58,679 bases of DNA from Treponema sp. (GTDB lineage Bacteria; Spirochaetota; Spirochaetia; Treponematales; Treponemataceae), in contig JAIKYZ010000040.1 in the NCBI GenBank assembly GCA_024682655.1, positions 1 to 58,679 on the forward strand, in the 5' to 3' direction. Under the pieces are notes generated by a model that made no database searches, was not told where the DNA came from, and saw nothing but the letters and a program-made list of their open reading frames with translations. The translations under genes were made by a program, and so were the position numbers. This document shows positions 8,619-17,241 of the stretch, piece after piece (positions within the stretch are counted from its first letter, which is position 1; each line of letters starts with the position of its first letter).

Positions 8619-9380
8619 ATGACAGTAGTTTTTGCATTGATTGGTATGTTGGTGTGTTTTATACCAGTAAGATGTGCAGTAAATTGTATTCCAGGAGTAT
8701 GGCTTAAACCTGGTGTTACTTATTGTAGGTATGAGGGGCCTGTTCATAGAGTTGATATGTCAGGAAAAGACCTTGGGCTTATAGCTGGAGGAACTGTATT
8801 TTATATAAATAATGAGGAAGATGACTTTAATAATGATTCTGACATTATTAGTGTTTACAGAATAGTAGATGGTAAGCCAAAATTTGATAAAATTATGGTA
8901 GGAGATTCTGCAGGAAAGCGAGAATCCTTTTGGGTTGGAGAAAAAAGAAGATTTTTTGTCTTTTGGAAATTTAAAGTAGATGATCATGAGAGTGAAGAGA
9001 TTAACTGGTCAGGACTAAGAGTGTGGTCTGCTTTTTATCAAGAGTGTAATAAAAAAGCTTCGGAAGATGCTAGTAGTTATGTTGCTCCTTTATTAAAAAC
9101 TATCAAAACTCAAACGCGTCCTAAAGATGATTTTCAGGGAAAGTTTAAAAAAGAACATAAAGGTTATTGGGAAATCGATGATGGTGATGAATCTGTTCTA
9201 ACTTATGTTACGCCAGAAGAAAAAAAGAAAATTGATAAAATATATGATGAAGGACGAGAACTTTATAATAAAAACTTCATAAAATATCTTTCTCCTTTAC
9301 ATCCGTCAGGGGGAGTAAAATATTCATCAAATATTCAATGGACAAATGTCCCAATTGTTATAAAAGGGAAATTTGAATAA
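8619..9380 (+). CDS. Hypothetical membrane-anchored or secreted protein
   Basis: 253 aa, not recognised. The first ~20 residues (TVVFALIGMLVCFIPVRCAV) form one hydrophobic segment that could be a signal anchor; several Cys follow within 20 residues. The rest is hydrophilic and mixed in character, with aromatic patches such as RRFFVFWKF and a charged helix-prone stretch (EEKKKIDKIYDEGRELYNKNF). The start at 8619 is supported by AAAAGGAG 7-8 bases upstream. It is followed 35 bp later by a small zinc-ribbon gene in the same orientation, so the two may be co-transcribed. The gene is very AT-rich. No function is proposed. Confidence 0.75.
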   Translation: MTVVFALIGMLVCFIPVRCAVNCIPGVWLKPGVTYCRYEGPVHRVDMSGKDLGLIAGGTVFYINNEEDDFNNDSDIISVYRIVDGKPKFDKIMVGDSAGKRESFWVGEKRRFFVFWKFKVDDHESEEINWSGLRVWSAFYQECNKKASEDASSYVAPLLKTIKTQTRPKDDFQGKFKKEHKGYWEIDDGDESVLTYVTPEEKKKIDKIYDEGRELYNKNFIKYLSPLHPSGGVKYSSNIQWTNVPIVIKGKFE

Positions 9381-9415
9381 GAACTTTAAAAAACTTAAAA
9401 TAAGGAGTAAAAATT

Positions 9416-9628
9416 ATGGGAATTTTCAAAACATTTGAAAACATTGGACGTATGGTTACTGGTCAAACTGCTGAGCAAAAAGAAAGAAGACAAGCAGATT
9501 ATGAGTACCGAAAGCAACATAGCCGTGATTATATTTGTAAGTATTGTGGTTGTGGTGGATATTCTGTAAGAGATTTAACTAGTGGTCAGTGCAATAAATC
9601 ACCTACTGGTTATCATGTTCCATACTAA
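9416..9628 (+). CDS. Small zinc-ribbon-like hypothetical protein
   Basis: 70 aa. The N-terminal ~40 residues are charged (TAEQKERRQADYEYRKQHS). The C-terminal 30 hold CKYCGCGGYSVRDLTSGQC followed by SPTGYHVP, a Cys-x2-Cys ... Cys ... His pattern that could bind one zinc. Similar short CKYCG...S.SLTSG.C...P.G.H modules occur in small uncharacterised proteins of gut bacteria (from memory). AAGGAG sits correctly before ATG 9416, and a terminator follows. The role is unknown. Confidence 0.75.
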   Translation: MGIFKTFENIGRMVTGQTAEQKERRQADYEYRKQHSRDYICKYCGCGGYSVRDLTSGQCNKSPTGYHVPY

Positions 9629-9649
9629 TAGTTAATCAATGCTATAAAG

Positions 9650-9687
9650 AGGTGGCTTGAATTTTTTATTCAAGCTGCCTTTTTTTA
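9650..9687 (+). terminator. Rho-independent terminator
   Basis: A 13-bp stem (AGGTGGCTTGAAT with ATTCAAGCTGCCT, two weak pairs), short T-rich loop, then a T run. It closes the 8619-9628 pair. Confidence 0.8.
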
Positions 9688-9696
9688 TTCCCCCCT

Positions 9697-10779
9697 TCAC
9701 CCTACAATTTTCCAATTTTTATCTACCTGGTTTAAAATTTCCACACCGTCTTTTGTTACTAGTACCAGGTCCTCTATCCTGACGCCAATTTTTCCTGGGA
9801 TGTAGATTCCCGGTTCTATGCTGAAAATCATTCCTTCCTGGACTGGCTGGGTGTTTGTTGAACTTACATCTCCGGCTTCGTGGTCGGTTTGGCCTATAAA
9901 ATGGCCCAGTCGGTGGGTGAAATATTGGCCGTATCCACAGTCGCTAATATAATTTCTGGCGGCGGCATCAATATCGCACAATCTAACTCCTGGTTTTATC
10001 AGGTCTTCGGCCTTTTTGTTGGCCATTCTTACAATTTCGTGAATTTTCTTAAAATCCTCTGGGGCGGTCTTAAAAAAATTGGTCCTTGTCATATCCGAAC
10101 AGTAGCGGTCTTTTTTACAACCCATATCAATCAAAACACAATCGCCTTCTTTTACTACTGTATCATCCGGTTCATGATGTGGATCTGCGGCATTGGCCCC
10201 AAAAGAAACTATCGTTGTAAAAGAATTTCCCTGAGCCCCTGCTTTTAAAAATTCTGAATCTATATAAGCCGCAACTTCCTTTTCGCTAATTCCTTCCTTT
10301 ACAAAAGCCATTCCTTTTTCTATACATAAATCATTTATTCTGGAAGCTTCTTTCATTAAGCGGATTTCTTCTGAATCTTTTATTCCACGAGCATAATCTA
10401 TACAGGCACTTCCAAGTTCAAAATTCACTTTGGATTTTTTCTGCATGAGTGGAAGTAAAAATTTTGCGGGCCAGATTTTATCAACTCCGATTTTTCCACT
10501 TTCTGGAATTCCCTGGGCTAAAATCCCAACATAATCGTCTGTGTCCGAAAACCAGAATTCTTCAAAATTATTTTTTGGGACGTTAAATAGTTTGTTCACA
10601 TATAATTTAGGCCTTCCACTTTTTGGGATGTAAAGTACATACATTCTTTCAAAGGGGTCGTTCCAGATTCCGCTCAAATACCAGATTGAATAAGGGTCAC
10701 TTACAATTAAGCCCTCCAGCTTTGCAATTTCCATCTGGGCCAGAACTTTCTCCAATCTTTTTGAATATAAATCATTCAT
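9697..10779 (-). CDS. M24 family Xaa-Pro peptidase (aminopeptidase P/prolidase-like)
   Basis: A 360-aa metallopeptidase expected to remove N-terminal residues before proline. It has an N-terminal creatinase-type domain (about 1-125, with IWYLSGIWNDPFERMYVLYIP) and a C-terminal pita-bread domain. The ligand set is Asp in VLIDMGCKKDRYCSDMTRT (two Asp), His in HRLGHFIG, and two Glu in FSIEPGIYIPGKIGVRIEDLVLV. No signal peptide, so cytoplasmic. It stands alone, convergent with the upstream zinc-ribbon gene and divergent from the lipase gene. Confidence 0.93.
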   Translation of the reverse strand: MNDLYSKRLEKVLAQMEIAKLEGLIVSDPYSIWYLSGIWNDPFERMYVLYIPKSGRPKLYVNKLFNVPKNNFEEFWFSDTDDYVGILAQGIPESGKIGVDKIWPAKFLLPLMQKKSKVNFELGSACIDYARGIKDSEEIRLMKEASRINDLCIEKGMAFVKEGISEKEVAAYIDSEFLKAGAQGNSFTTIVSFGANAADPHHEPDDTVVKEGDCVLIDMGCKKDRYCSDMTRTNFFKTAPEDFKKIHEIVRMANKKAEDLIKPGVRLCDIDAAARNYISDCGYGQYFTHRLGHFIGQTDHEAGDVSSTNTQPVQEGMIFSIEPGIYIPGKIGVRIEDLVLVTKDGVEILNQVDKNWKIVG

Positions 10780-10906
10780 TTTCTGCCTCTTTTTAAATCA
10801 ACTAGCTCAATATTAAATCTTATCAAAATAAATTAAAAGTCGTCCTGAAAATCAATTTTAATCAAAAGAATTTGATTATCACTTTTTTACATATTATTTT
10901 TTAAAT

Positions 10907-12040
10907 ATGAAAAGAATTAAATGTCTGGCAATTTTGTTTTTATTTGCCCTGCCACTTTGGTCAAAAAATCTGATTCTTCCAGAAGATTCCGCTTCTTTTT
11001 CAAAAGATTCTGCCCTTGCTCTTTTGGAATTATCAACTGGCCATAGTCAAAAAATCACTCAAAAGCTTTTTACAGATTATGATTTTTCTACTATTAAACA
11101 GGTGAATTACGACAGGCCTCTTAATCAAATTGATCATTCTTCGGCTTATTCAATTAGTCGGGGAAAAGTTTTAATTAATGGAAAAAGTCGGGATTCTTAT
11201 CTTGTGGTTATAAGGGGAACTGACGGTAGTGAGTGGTTTTCGAATTTTGATTTTGCACCCGGAAAATCAAGTCAAAGTCACTTTGCAATGGGAAATTTAA
11301 TTTCGGCTGAAGATATTTTTTTAGATCTCCATAACTTAATCAAAGATAAAAATTCAGTCATCATTCTTGCAGGTCATAGCCGAGGTGCCGGGGTTGCAAA
11401 TGTTCTGGGCCTTCTTTTAAATCAAGCCTACAATCCAAAAAATATTTACGTTTACACTTATGCAACTCCTTACACTATTCGGGCTTTAGATAATTTGGAA
11501 GAAAGTAATATTTTTAATCTTCTGAATCCTTGTGATTTAGTTCCGCAAATGCCTGCAAAAGACTGGGGTTTTAGACGGGCCGGAAAAGATATTATTTTGG
11601 ACAGTCAATCAAAAAATATCAGTGCAGAAGAAATCACTCTGGCGGTAAAAAGTATTTATAACATTTGTCCCAGCATAGAATCTTACTATCAGGACCGTCA
11701 TTCTTTGACTCAAGCGGGATTAAGTTCTGACGGATTAACAATGTACGAAGTTATGATGACTTTGAGCGCGGAACTTTCTAAACTCACGGTGAATAATTTT
11801 CAATCGGATTTAAGTGATTTGAATCAGGAAGATATTGTAAATCTGAATTCAAATGTGACCGAATTTTCTTTACCTTCCCTTGATTTGGCTTCTGATTTTT
11901 CCCCACTGCTTTTGTATTTTTCAAAATTGTTTGGGAATAATGGAAAGGGTTTTGAATTTTTGCTGGATGAACATCTTCCTCAAACTTATAAAATCAAAAT
12001 TAGCAGAATGGATGATGTGGAACTTAAAATAGAAGAATAA
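10907..12040 (+). CDS. Secreted class 3 lipase-family alpha/beta hydrolase
   Basis: 377 aa with an N-terminal signal peptide (KRIKCLAILFLFALPLWSKN). The class 3 lipase (Fungal_lipase) signature is present: VVIRGTDGSEWFSNFDF (oxyanion region) and the nucleophile elbow ILAGHSRGAGVANVLG, with Ser in GHSRG. Asp in NPCDLVPQMP and a later His (QDRHSL) are plausible triad partners. It is probably exported and acts on lipid or another ester. The ABC ATPase starts 16 bp downstream, so it may be the first gene of that operon. No Shine-Dalgarno is evident before ATG 10907. Confidence 0.85.
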   Translation: MKRIKCLAILFLFALPLWSKNLILPEDSASFSKDSALALLELSTGHSQKITQKLFTDYDFSTIKQVNYDRPLNQIDHSSAYSISRGKVLINGKSRDSYLVVIRGTDGSEWFSNFDFAPGKSSQSHFAMGNLISAEDIFLDLHNLIKDKNSVIILAGHSRGAGVANVLGLLLNQAYNPKNIYVYTYATPYTIRALDNLEESNIFNLLNPCDLVPQMPAKDWGFRRAGKDIILDSQSKNISAEEITLAVKSIYNICPSIESYYQDRHSLTQAGLSSDGLTMYEVMMTLSAELSKLTVNNFQSDLSDLNQEDIVNLNSNVTEFSLPSLDLASDFSPLLLYFSKLFGNNGKGFEFLLDEHLPQTYKIKISRMDDVELKIEE

Positions 12041-12055
12041 ATAATAGAGGTGAAT

Positions 12056-12757
12056 ATGGCTTATATTTCTTTTAAAGATGTTTGCAAATTTTATACAAGT
12101 GGTTCGCAGGTGATTAAAGCCCTGGACAATATGTCTTTTGAAATTGAAAAAGGTGAATTTTGTGTAATTGTAGGGCCAAGTGGTGCTGGTAAATCAACTC
12201 TGTTAAATATTCTTGGCGGAATGGATTGTGTAACTTCTGGCTCGGTGATTTTTGACGGAAAGGAAATTGGTAATCTTTCGGCCAGGGAATTAACAAATCA
12301 CAGAAGAAATAATGTTGGTTTTGTTTTCCAGTCTTATAATCTTGTTCCAAATCTTACGGCAAAAGAAAATATTGAATTGGCTGTGGAATTATGTAAAGAC
12401 AGTCTGGACCCACTTTTAATGCTTGAGCAGGTTGGCCTAAAAGAAAGGGCCGATAATTTTCCATCTCAACTTTCGGGTGGTGAACAGCAGAGAGTTTCTA
12501 TTGCCCGTGCCTTAGCAAAAAATCCAGATTTGATTTTATGCGATGAACCAACCGGCGCTTTGGATACAAATACTGGAACTTCGGTTTTAAGAGTGCTTTT
12601 GGATGCCTGTAAGAAAAATGGAAAAACTGTAGTTGTAATCACTCATAACTCGGCAATTACAAAAATGGCAGACAGGGTAATCAGCATTAAAAACGGAAAA
12701 GCAATCAGTACGGAATTGTGTCAAAATCCACTGTCCGTAGATAAAATTGAATGGTAG
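12056..12757 (+). CDS. ABC transporter ATP-binding protein (MacB/LolD type)
   Basis: 233 aa. Walker A GPSGAGKSTLLN, Q-loop FVFQSYNLVPNLTAKENI, signature LSGGEQQRVSIARAL, Walker B LILCDEPTGALD and H-loop VVITHN are all intact. This is the subfamily that pairs with FtsX-like permeases for lipoprotein, peptide or drug export, and the next gene is such a permease. The start at 12056 (MAYISF) is chosen over GTG 12050 because AGAGG ends at 12050. Confidence 0.95.
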   Translation: MAYISFKDVCKFYTSGSQVIKALDNMSFEIEKGEFCVIVGPSGAGKSTLLNILGGMDCVTSGSVIFDGKEIGNLSARELTNHRRNNVGFVFQSYNLVPNLTAKENIELAVELCKDSLDPLLMLEQVGLKERADNFPSQLSGGEQQRVSIARALAKNPDLILCDEPTGALDTNTGTSVLRVLLDACKKNGKTVVVITHNSAITKMADRVISIKNGKAISTELCQNPLSVDKIEW

Positions 12758-12769
12758 AGGGCGCAAGTT

Positions 12770-15478
12770 ATGATTAAAAAAGCCCGATTTTTAAATATTT
12801 TTAGAACAATCAAAGGAAGTCTTAACCGTTTTTTTGCAATTTCTGCAATTGTGGCTCTGGGTGCAGGTTTTTTGGGTGGACTTGAAGCAACCAGTGTAGA
12901 TATGGAAGCCGCCGCAGATTCCTACATGGATAAATATGACTGGTATGATTTGGATATTGTAAATCACCTGGCTTTTACTCAGAGCGAAATCCAAAAAGTT
13001 CAAAATATTTCCCAGGTTGATAAAATTCAAAAGGCAATTGTGAGTGATGACGTTTTTCTTACAAGTGAAGGAAATCGTCTTACCGTAAGGGTATTTGCTT
13101 TACTCCCAGATGACGGCCAGGTAAATATGAATCGCTTTGAATTAAAAGAAGGAAATTTTCCCAGCCAGGATGATGAATGTCTTCTTCAAATTACCGGATT
13201 GTATTCTGCATCTCTTCCAAAAATTGGCGAGGAATTAAAAGTTCTGCAGGGCACTGGTTCAAATTACAAATATAAAAGTGTAAAAGTTTCTGGAATTGTA
13301 CAAAGTCCAATGTTTTTTACAGCCGAAATGGAGCCTAGTACAAAAGGTTCAGGTTCTTTGGAAATGGCAATTTATGTAAGGCCAGATTTTTATATCAATC
13401 AGAATTTTAATCATCTCTACCTAACTGTAAAAGGAGCAGCCCAACTTGATACCTGGAGCAGTGAATATAAAAAACTTGTTCAAAATGTTAGAGAGGAAAT
13501 TCAGCAAAGTTTAAAAGATGAAATATATAGTAGATTTGATTCTTTTCAGGATTCGTCAAAGGCAATTTCCAAAGTTTTTGATAAGGCTCAGCTGGCAGAT
13601 GAAAAATTACAATCAGCCGAGTTCTCTGCTATTCCAAGAAATTCGCAGGTTATAGGAATTCTCAAAAATCAAAAGGCTCAAAATGAATTATTGTCGGCCC
13701 TTACTTTAGAAAATCAACTGATAAAAAATAATCAGGACCGAAGTGATTTTTCTAAGGCAAAAAAATCGGTAGACAGTCTCTTTGAAAAATTTGCGGTTTA
13801 CAGAGAAAATATTTTTTCGGTAGAAAACAGAAGTCAAAGTACAGGTTATTCAAGTTATAAGGATAATATCGAAAAAATTGCTTCTTTAAGTAAAGTATTT
13901 CCGGCTTTCTTTTTCTTTATTGCCCTGCTTGTAGCCTTAACAACTATGACCCGCCTGGTAGAAGAAAAAAGAAGTGAACTTGGAACTTTAAAATCTCTGG
14001 GCTTTTCAAGTTATCAGCTTTTGGGTCAGTATCTTTTTTACGCTTTTATTTTTAGTCTTTTGGGTTGTGCCATAGGTTTAACAATTGGATTTAAATTATT
14101 CCCAACCGCAGTAAGTCTTTCTTACAGTATGATGTACACAATTCCACTTGGAAAAATGCCTTTTAGATGGAATATTGCCCTGCCTGTAAGTGCAATTGCA
14201 ATTGGGGTAATTTTGATTGCCACCGCCGCCGCTTGTTTTTCCGAAACTCTTGCCCGCCCTGCAGTTTTGATGTCGCCAAAAGCCCCAAGACCTGGAAAGA
14301 GGATTTTACTGGAATACATTTCTTTTATATGGAATAAATTGAATTTTTCCAGAAAAGTAACTGTTAGAAATATGTTCCGTTATAAACGCCGACTTTGGAT
14401 GACTTTGGCCGGAGTTGCTGGATGTTCAGCTCTTTTAGTTGCAGGTTTTGGATTAAGAGATTCTTTACAGGATATAATCACAATTCAATTTGATGATTTA
14501 AGTATCTACAATATTTCTTTGATGTTAGATGATTCGGCTGCTTTTGAAGAAGATCAGATCGTAAATGAATTTTTAAAAGATAAGAGCAAAGTTTCTGATT
14601 GGATTCAAGTTGCCGGCGAAAATGTGATTGTAAAAAATGGCGAAAAATCTTTAGGGCTCACACTTTATGTTCCAAAAGAAAGTCAGAGAATTGATGATTT
14701 TATGGTGATGAGAAATCGTAAAGGTCATGAAAAAATTTCTCTTGATGGAGATGGAATTGTAATCACCGAAAAACAGACAGAAATTCTTGGTGTAAAGTCA
14801 GGAGATTTTGTTACAATTCAAAATGAAGAGGGAATAGAAAAAAGTGTTAAGTTGTTAGCGGCCAATGAATGTTATATGTACGGTAATGTTTATGCGAGTG
14901 AGGCTGAATATGTAAAACTTTTTGGCAAAAAACCAGAATATAAGGCAGCCCTTTGTAATCTTACCCCAGAAAAAAATAATCAGGAAACCGTTACAGAAGT
15001 TATGAAAAGTCCACATGTAATTTATGCAATGTGGATAGATAGTCTTTTGGAAAGTGCTCATAAAACTATAGCCAGCATTGATATAGTAGTTTTTGTTGTA
15101 ATTATAACTTCGGGACTTTTATCGATTATAGTTTTATACAATCTTGCAAATATAAACATTTGTGAACGAAAAAGAGAAATAGCAACCCTTCTGGTTTTGG
15201 GTTACACAGAAAAAGAAGCCAGACAATATATTTTTAGGGAAATCAATCTTTTGAGTTTGCTTGGTACAATAATCGGGCTCTTTTTGGGAGGACCACTTCA
15301 CGCAATAGTTGTTCATGCTACCGAAGTAAATGCAATTATGTGGGGCCGTTCAGTTCATCCTCTAAGTTATCTTTACGCCTTTGTAGTTTCTTTGATTTTT
15401 ACCCTGCTTGTAAATTTGATGATGAAAAAATCAATTACAAAGATTGATATGGTTGAATCATTAAAAACTAAAGATTAG
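12770..15478 (+). CDS. FtsX-like ABC transporter permease
   Basis: A 902-aa membrane protein. There is one N-terminal helix (NRFFAISAIVALGAGFLGGL), a large extracytoplasmic domain with coiled-coil-prone stretches (about 230-370), an FtsX core (FPAFFFFIALLVALTTMTRLVEEKRSELGTLKSLGFS), a second periplasmic domain, and a C-terminal FtsX core (LSIIVLYNLANINICERKREIATLLVLGY). The duplicated FtsX layout means one polypeptide can form the complete channel. It lies 12 bp after its ATPase. The substrate is unknown; a link to the neighbouring lipase is only positional. Confidence 0.93.
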   Translation: MIKKARFLNIFRTIKGSLNRFFAISAIVALGAGFLGGLEATSVDMEAAADSYMDKYDWYDLDIVNHLAFTQSEIQKVQNISQVDKIQKAIVSDDVFLTSEGNRLTVRVFALLPDDGQVNMNRFELKEGNFPSQDDECLLQITGLYSASLPKIGEELKVLQGTGSNYKYKSVKVSGIVQSPMFFTAEMEPSTKGSGSLEMAIYVRPDFYINQNFNHLYLTVKGAAQLDTWSSEYKKLVQNVREEIQQSLKDEIYSRFDSFQDSSKAISKVFDKAQLADEKLQSAEFSAIPRNSQVIGILKNQKAQNELLSALTLENQLIKNNQDRSDFSKAKKSVDSLFEKFAVYRENIFSVENRSQSTGYSSYKDNIEKIASLSKVFPAFFFFIALLVALTTMTRLVEEKRSELGTLKSLGFSSYQLLGQYLFYAFIFSLLGCAIGLTIGFKLFPTAVSLSYSMMYTIPLGKMPFRWNIALPVSAIAIGVILIATAAACFSETLARPAVLMSPKAPRPGKRILLEYISFIWNKLNFSRKVTVRNMFRYKRRLWMTLAGVAGCSALLVAGFGLRDSLQDIITIQFDDLSIYNISLMLDDSAAFEEDQIVNEFLKDKSKVSDWIQVAGENVIVKNGEKSLGLTLYVPKESQRIDDFMVMRNRKGHEKISLDGDGIVITEKQTEILGVKSGDFVTIQNEEGIEKSVKLLAANECYMYGNVYASEAEYVKLFGKKPEYKAALCNLTPEKNNQETVTEVMKSPHVIYAMWIDSLLESAHKTIASIDIVVFVVIITSGLLSIIVLYNLANINICERKREIATLLVLGYTEKEARQYIFREINLLSLLGTIIGLFLGGPLHAIVVHATEVNAIMWGRSVHPLSYLYAFVVSLIFTLLVNLMMKKSITKIDMVESLKTKD

Positions 15479-15501
15479 GATAAAGTAAGGGGAAGAGAGT
15501 A

Positions 15502-16671
15502 GTGATTAGGATTTTAATAAAAATATTTATAAAAGATTCAAAAAATTATAAAGATAATAAAGTGCGCCAGAAATACGGGATTTTGTGTGGAATACTTGGC
15601 GTGCTTTTAAATATCTTACTTTCTTCCATTAAATTTCTGTTTGCTTCAATAACTTCCAGTGTTGCCCTGCTTGCGGATGCTTTTAATAATTTATCAGATG
15701 CGGCAAGTTCATTTGTGCAGATTGCAGGATTTAAACTTGCCTCAAAAAAGCCAGACCGGGAACATCCTTTTGGACATGGAAGAATAGAATACATAGCAGG
15801 ATTGATAATTTCCTTTTTTATTTTATATATGGGAGTAGAATTAATCAGGCGGTCGATTAATTCATTTTTTGAGCCGGAAGCAATAGAATTTTCTTTTTCT
15901 ACAATAGTGATTCTTATGGCTTCAATTCTGGTTAAGATTTATATCTATTTTTACAATCATATAATTGGAAGAAAAATTGAATCGGTGGCCATGGAAGCAA
16001 CCGCAAAAGATAGTTTGAGTGATGTTTTAGTTACTTCGCTTGTACTTTTGAGTATTTTATTATCTTCCTATACAAAATTTCCTCTGGATTCAATTGGTGG
16101 GGCAATAGTTGGAATTTTTATCCTGAAGAATGGAATTACTTCCTTAAAAGATACAATTTCGCCAATGCTTGGAAAGGCTGCTACTCAGGAATTTTTTGAT
16201 CAATTGGAAGAAGTTGCACTTACACATCAACCTATATCCGAAATTCATGATGTTATGGTACATGATTATGGACCTGGACAGAGAATAATAACCCTGCATG
16301 CCGAAGTTCCAGGAAATCAAAATATTTTTGATTTGCATGATGCAATCGATGGGGCCGAAGAAGATATTTCCCAAAAATTTAATTGTCAGGTTGTAATTCA
16401 CATGGACCCAGTTGATGTTGAAAATGAAAGATTAAAAGAAATGAAAGAAATTGTTAGAAAAGAGTGTCAGAAAATTGATTCAGATTTAAAATCACATGAT
16501 ATCAGACTAGTTTTAGTTCAAGACGACCGAAAATTATTTTTTGAATTATTAAAACCCGCCCATCTAAAATTAAGCGACGAAGTCCTAAAAGAAAAAATTG
16601 AAAAAGCCGTTCAAAAACAAATCCCAGATATTGAATGTCAGGTAAAAGAAATCAACACAGCCTATTTGTAG
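15502..16671 (+). CDS. Cation diffusion facilitator (CDF) family metal exporter
   Basis: A 389-aa proton-coupled divalent metal exporter (Zn, Fe, Mn or Cd). The first ligand site is ALLADAFNNLSDAASS and the second half-site DREHPFGHGRIEYIAGL; the second transmembrane ligand pair is in AKDSLSDVLVTS. A cytoplasmic C-terminal domain begins near 225 (ISEIHDVMVHDYGPGQ). About 90 extra C-terminal residues (EMKEIVRKECQKIDSDLKSHDIRLVLVQDD...) form a second ferredoxin-like segment seen in a subset of CDF proteins. The start is GTG 15502 behind a purine-rich AAGGGGAAGAGAG; it follows the permease by 23 bp. Confidence 0.92.
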   Translation: MIRILIKIFIKDSKNYKDNKVRQKYGILCGILGVLLNILLSSIKFLFASITSSVALLADAFNNLSDAASSFVQIAGFKLASKKPDREHPFGHGRIEYIAGLIISFFILYMGVELIRRSINSFFEPEAIEFSFSTIVILMASILVKIYIYFYNHIIGRKIESVAMEATAKDSLSDVLVTSLVLLSILLSSYTKFPLDSIGGAIVGIFILKNGITSLKDTISPMLGKAATQEFFDQLEEVALTHQPISEIHDVMVHDYGPGQRIITLHAEVPGNQNIFDLHDAIDGAEEDISQKFNCQVVIHMDPVDVENERLKEMKEIVRKECQKIDSDLKSHDIRLVLVQDDRKLFFELLKPAHLKLSDEVLKEKIEKAVQKQIPDIECQVKEINTAYL

Positions 16672-16795
16672 ATTATAGAAAAGTCTGCCTTTTATAATTA
16701 TAAGTGAAATGTTATAACCAACCCTGCTTACAAAGGAGTAGGTGGATTTAGTTTGCAGCAGCAAATTAATATAAAAGGGAAAGGCTTTAATGTGA

Positions 16796-16974
16796 ACACA
16801 GGTGTCGGGTTCGAACCGCGTTAAACGCGGTGGCAGCTGGAACAACAATGCGTATTACTGCACTGTTTCCAACCGGAACACAAATTGCGAACTGGTGCAG
16901 CAATTTGCCCGTATAACCGCAACAACAACGGCTTCCGTGTGGTGCGTAATATCACCGGGTTTCGATGGGATTAA
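16796..16974 (+). pseudogene. C-terminal remnant of an FGE-sulfatase (SUMF1) domain protein, frameshifted
   Basis: After an in-frame TGA, frame 2 reads SGSNRVKRGGSWNNNAYYC then TVSNRNTN. The reading then shifts by one frame and continues PYNRNNNGFRVVRNITGF to TAA 16972-16974. Together these match the typical C-terminal end RVxRGGSWNNNAxxCRxxxRN...NRNNNxGFRxxR of formylglycine-generating-enzyme-like domains. Nothing else of the gene is present. This Asn-rich AAC/AAT end is also the part diversified in diversity-generating retroelement targets, but no reverse transcriptase is in the window. The segment is locally richer in G+C than its surroundings. Confidence 0.7.
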
Positions 16975-17110
16975 CCACCGAGGGAGGAATTTGTTCTACT
17001 GGTGTTGTGGTTTCGACAGGCTCAACCACCGAGGAATTTATTCTACTGGGGTGGTGGTTTCGACAAGCTCAACCACCGGATTTTGACGGGATTAACCACC
17101 GGGGGGGTGA
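16975..17110. repeat. Tandem ~46-bp units with palindromic GGTGGTT-loop-AACCACC hairpins
   Basis: Two well-preserved and two degenerate copies. Good hairpins lie at 17007-17029 (GTGG, loop TTTCGACAGGCTCAA, CCAC) and 17053-17077 (GGTGGTT, loop TCGACAAGCTC, AACCACC), each preceded by a GGAATTT.TTCTACTGG block. The loop motif recurs at 44923-44947 with a different stem. From 17111 to 17241 I see only G+C-richer non-coding sequence with no gene. Confidence 0.75.
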
Positions 17111-17241
17111 AATCTTTGCGTTAGGCTATGGAGCAAGCGCGGAGCGAGCCACTGGACTGAGGGAGTTTTTACGACCGAGGGAAGAGGCTGACCGGTAGGG
17201 AATTGCGGAACAGCCGACGGCTTTAGCCGGAACGCCCAGTT

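Noticed and set aside
16801..16822. GGGTTCGAACC looks like a tRNA T-arm
   Set aside because: The flanks do not pair as a 5-bp T stem and no anticodon or D arm lies upstream; the bases encode SGSNRV of the FGE remnant.
17188..17201. GACCGGTAGG resembles the 18-bp operator
   Set aside because: Only about ten bases match, the outer arms are different, and it lies in decayed non-coding sequence.
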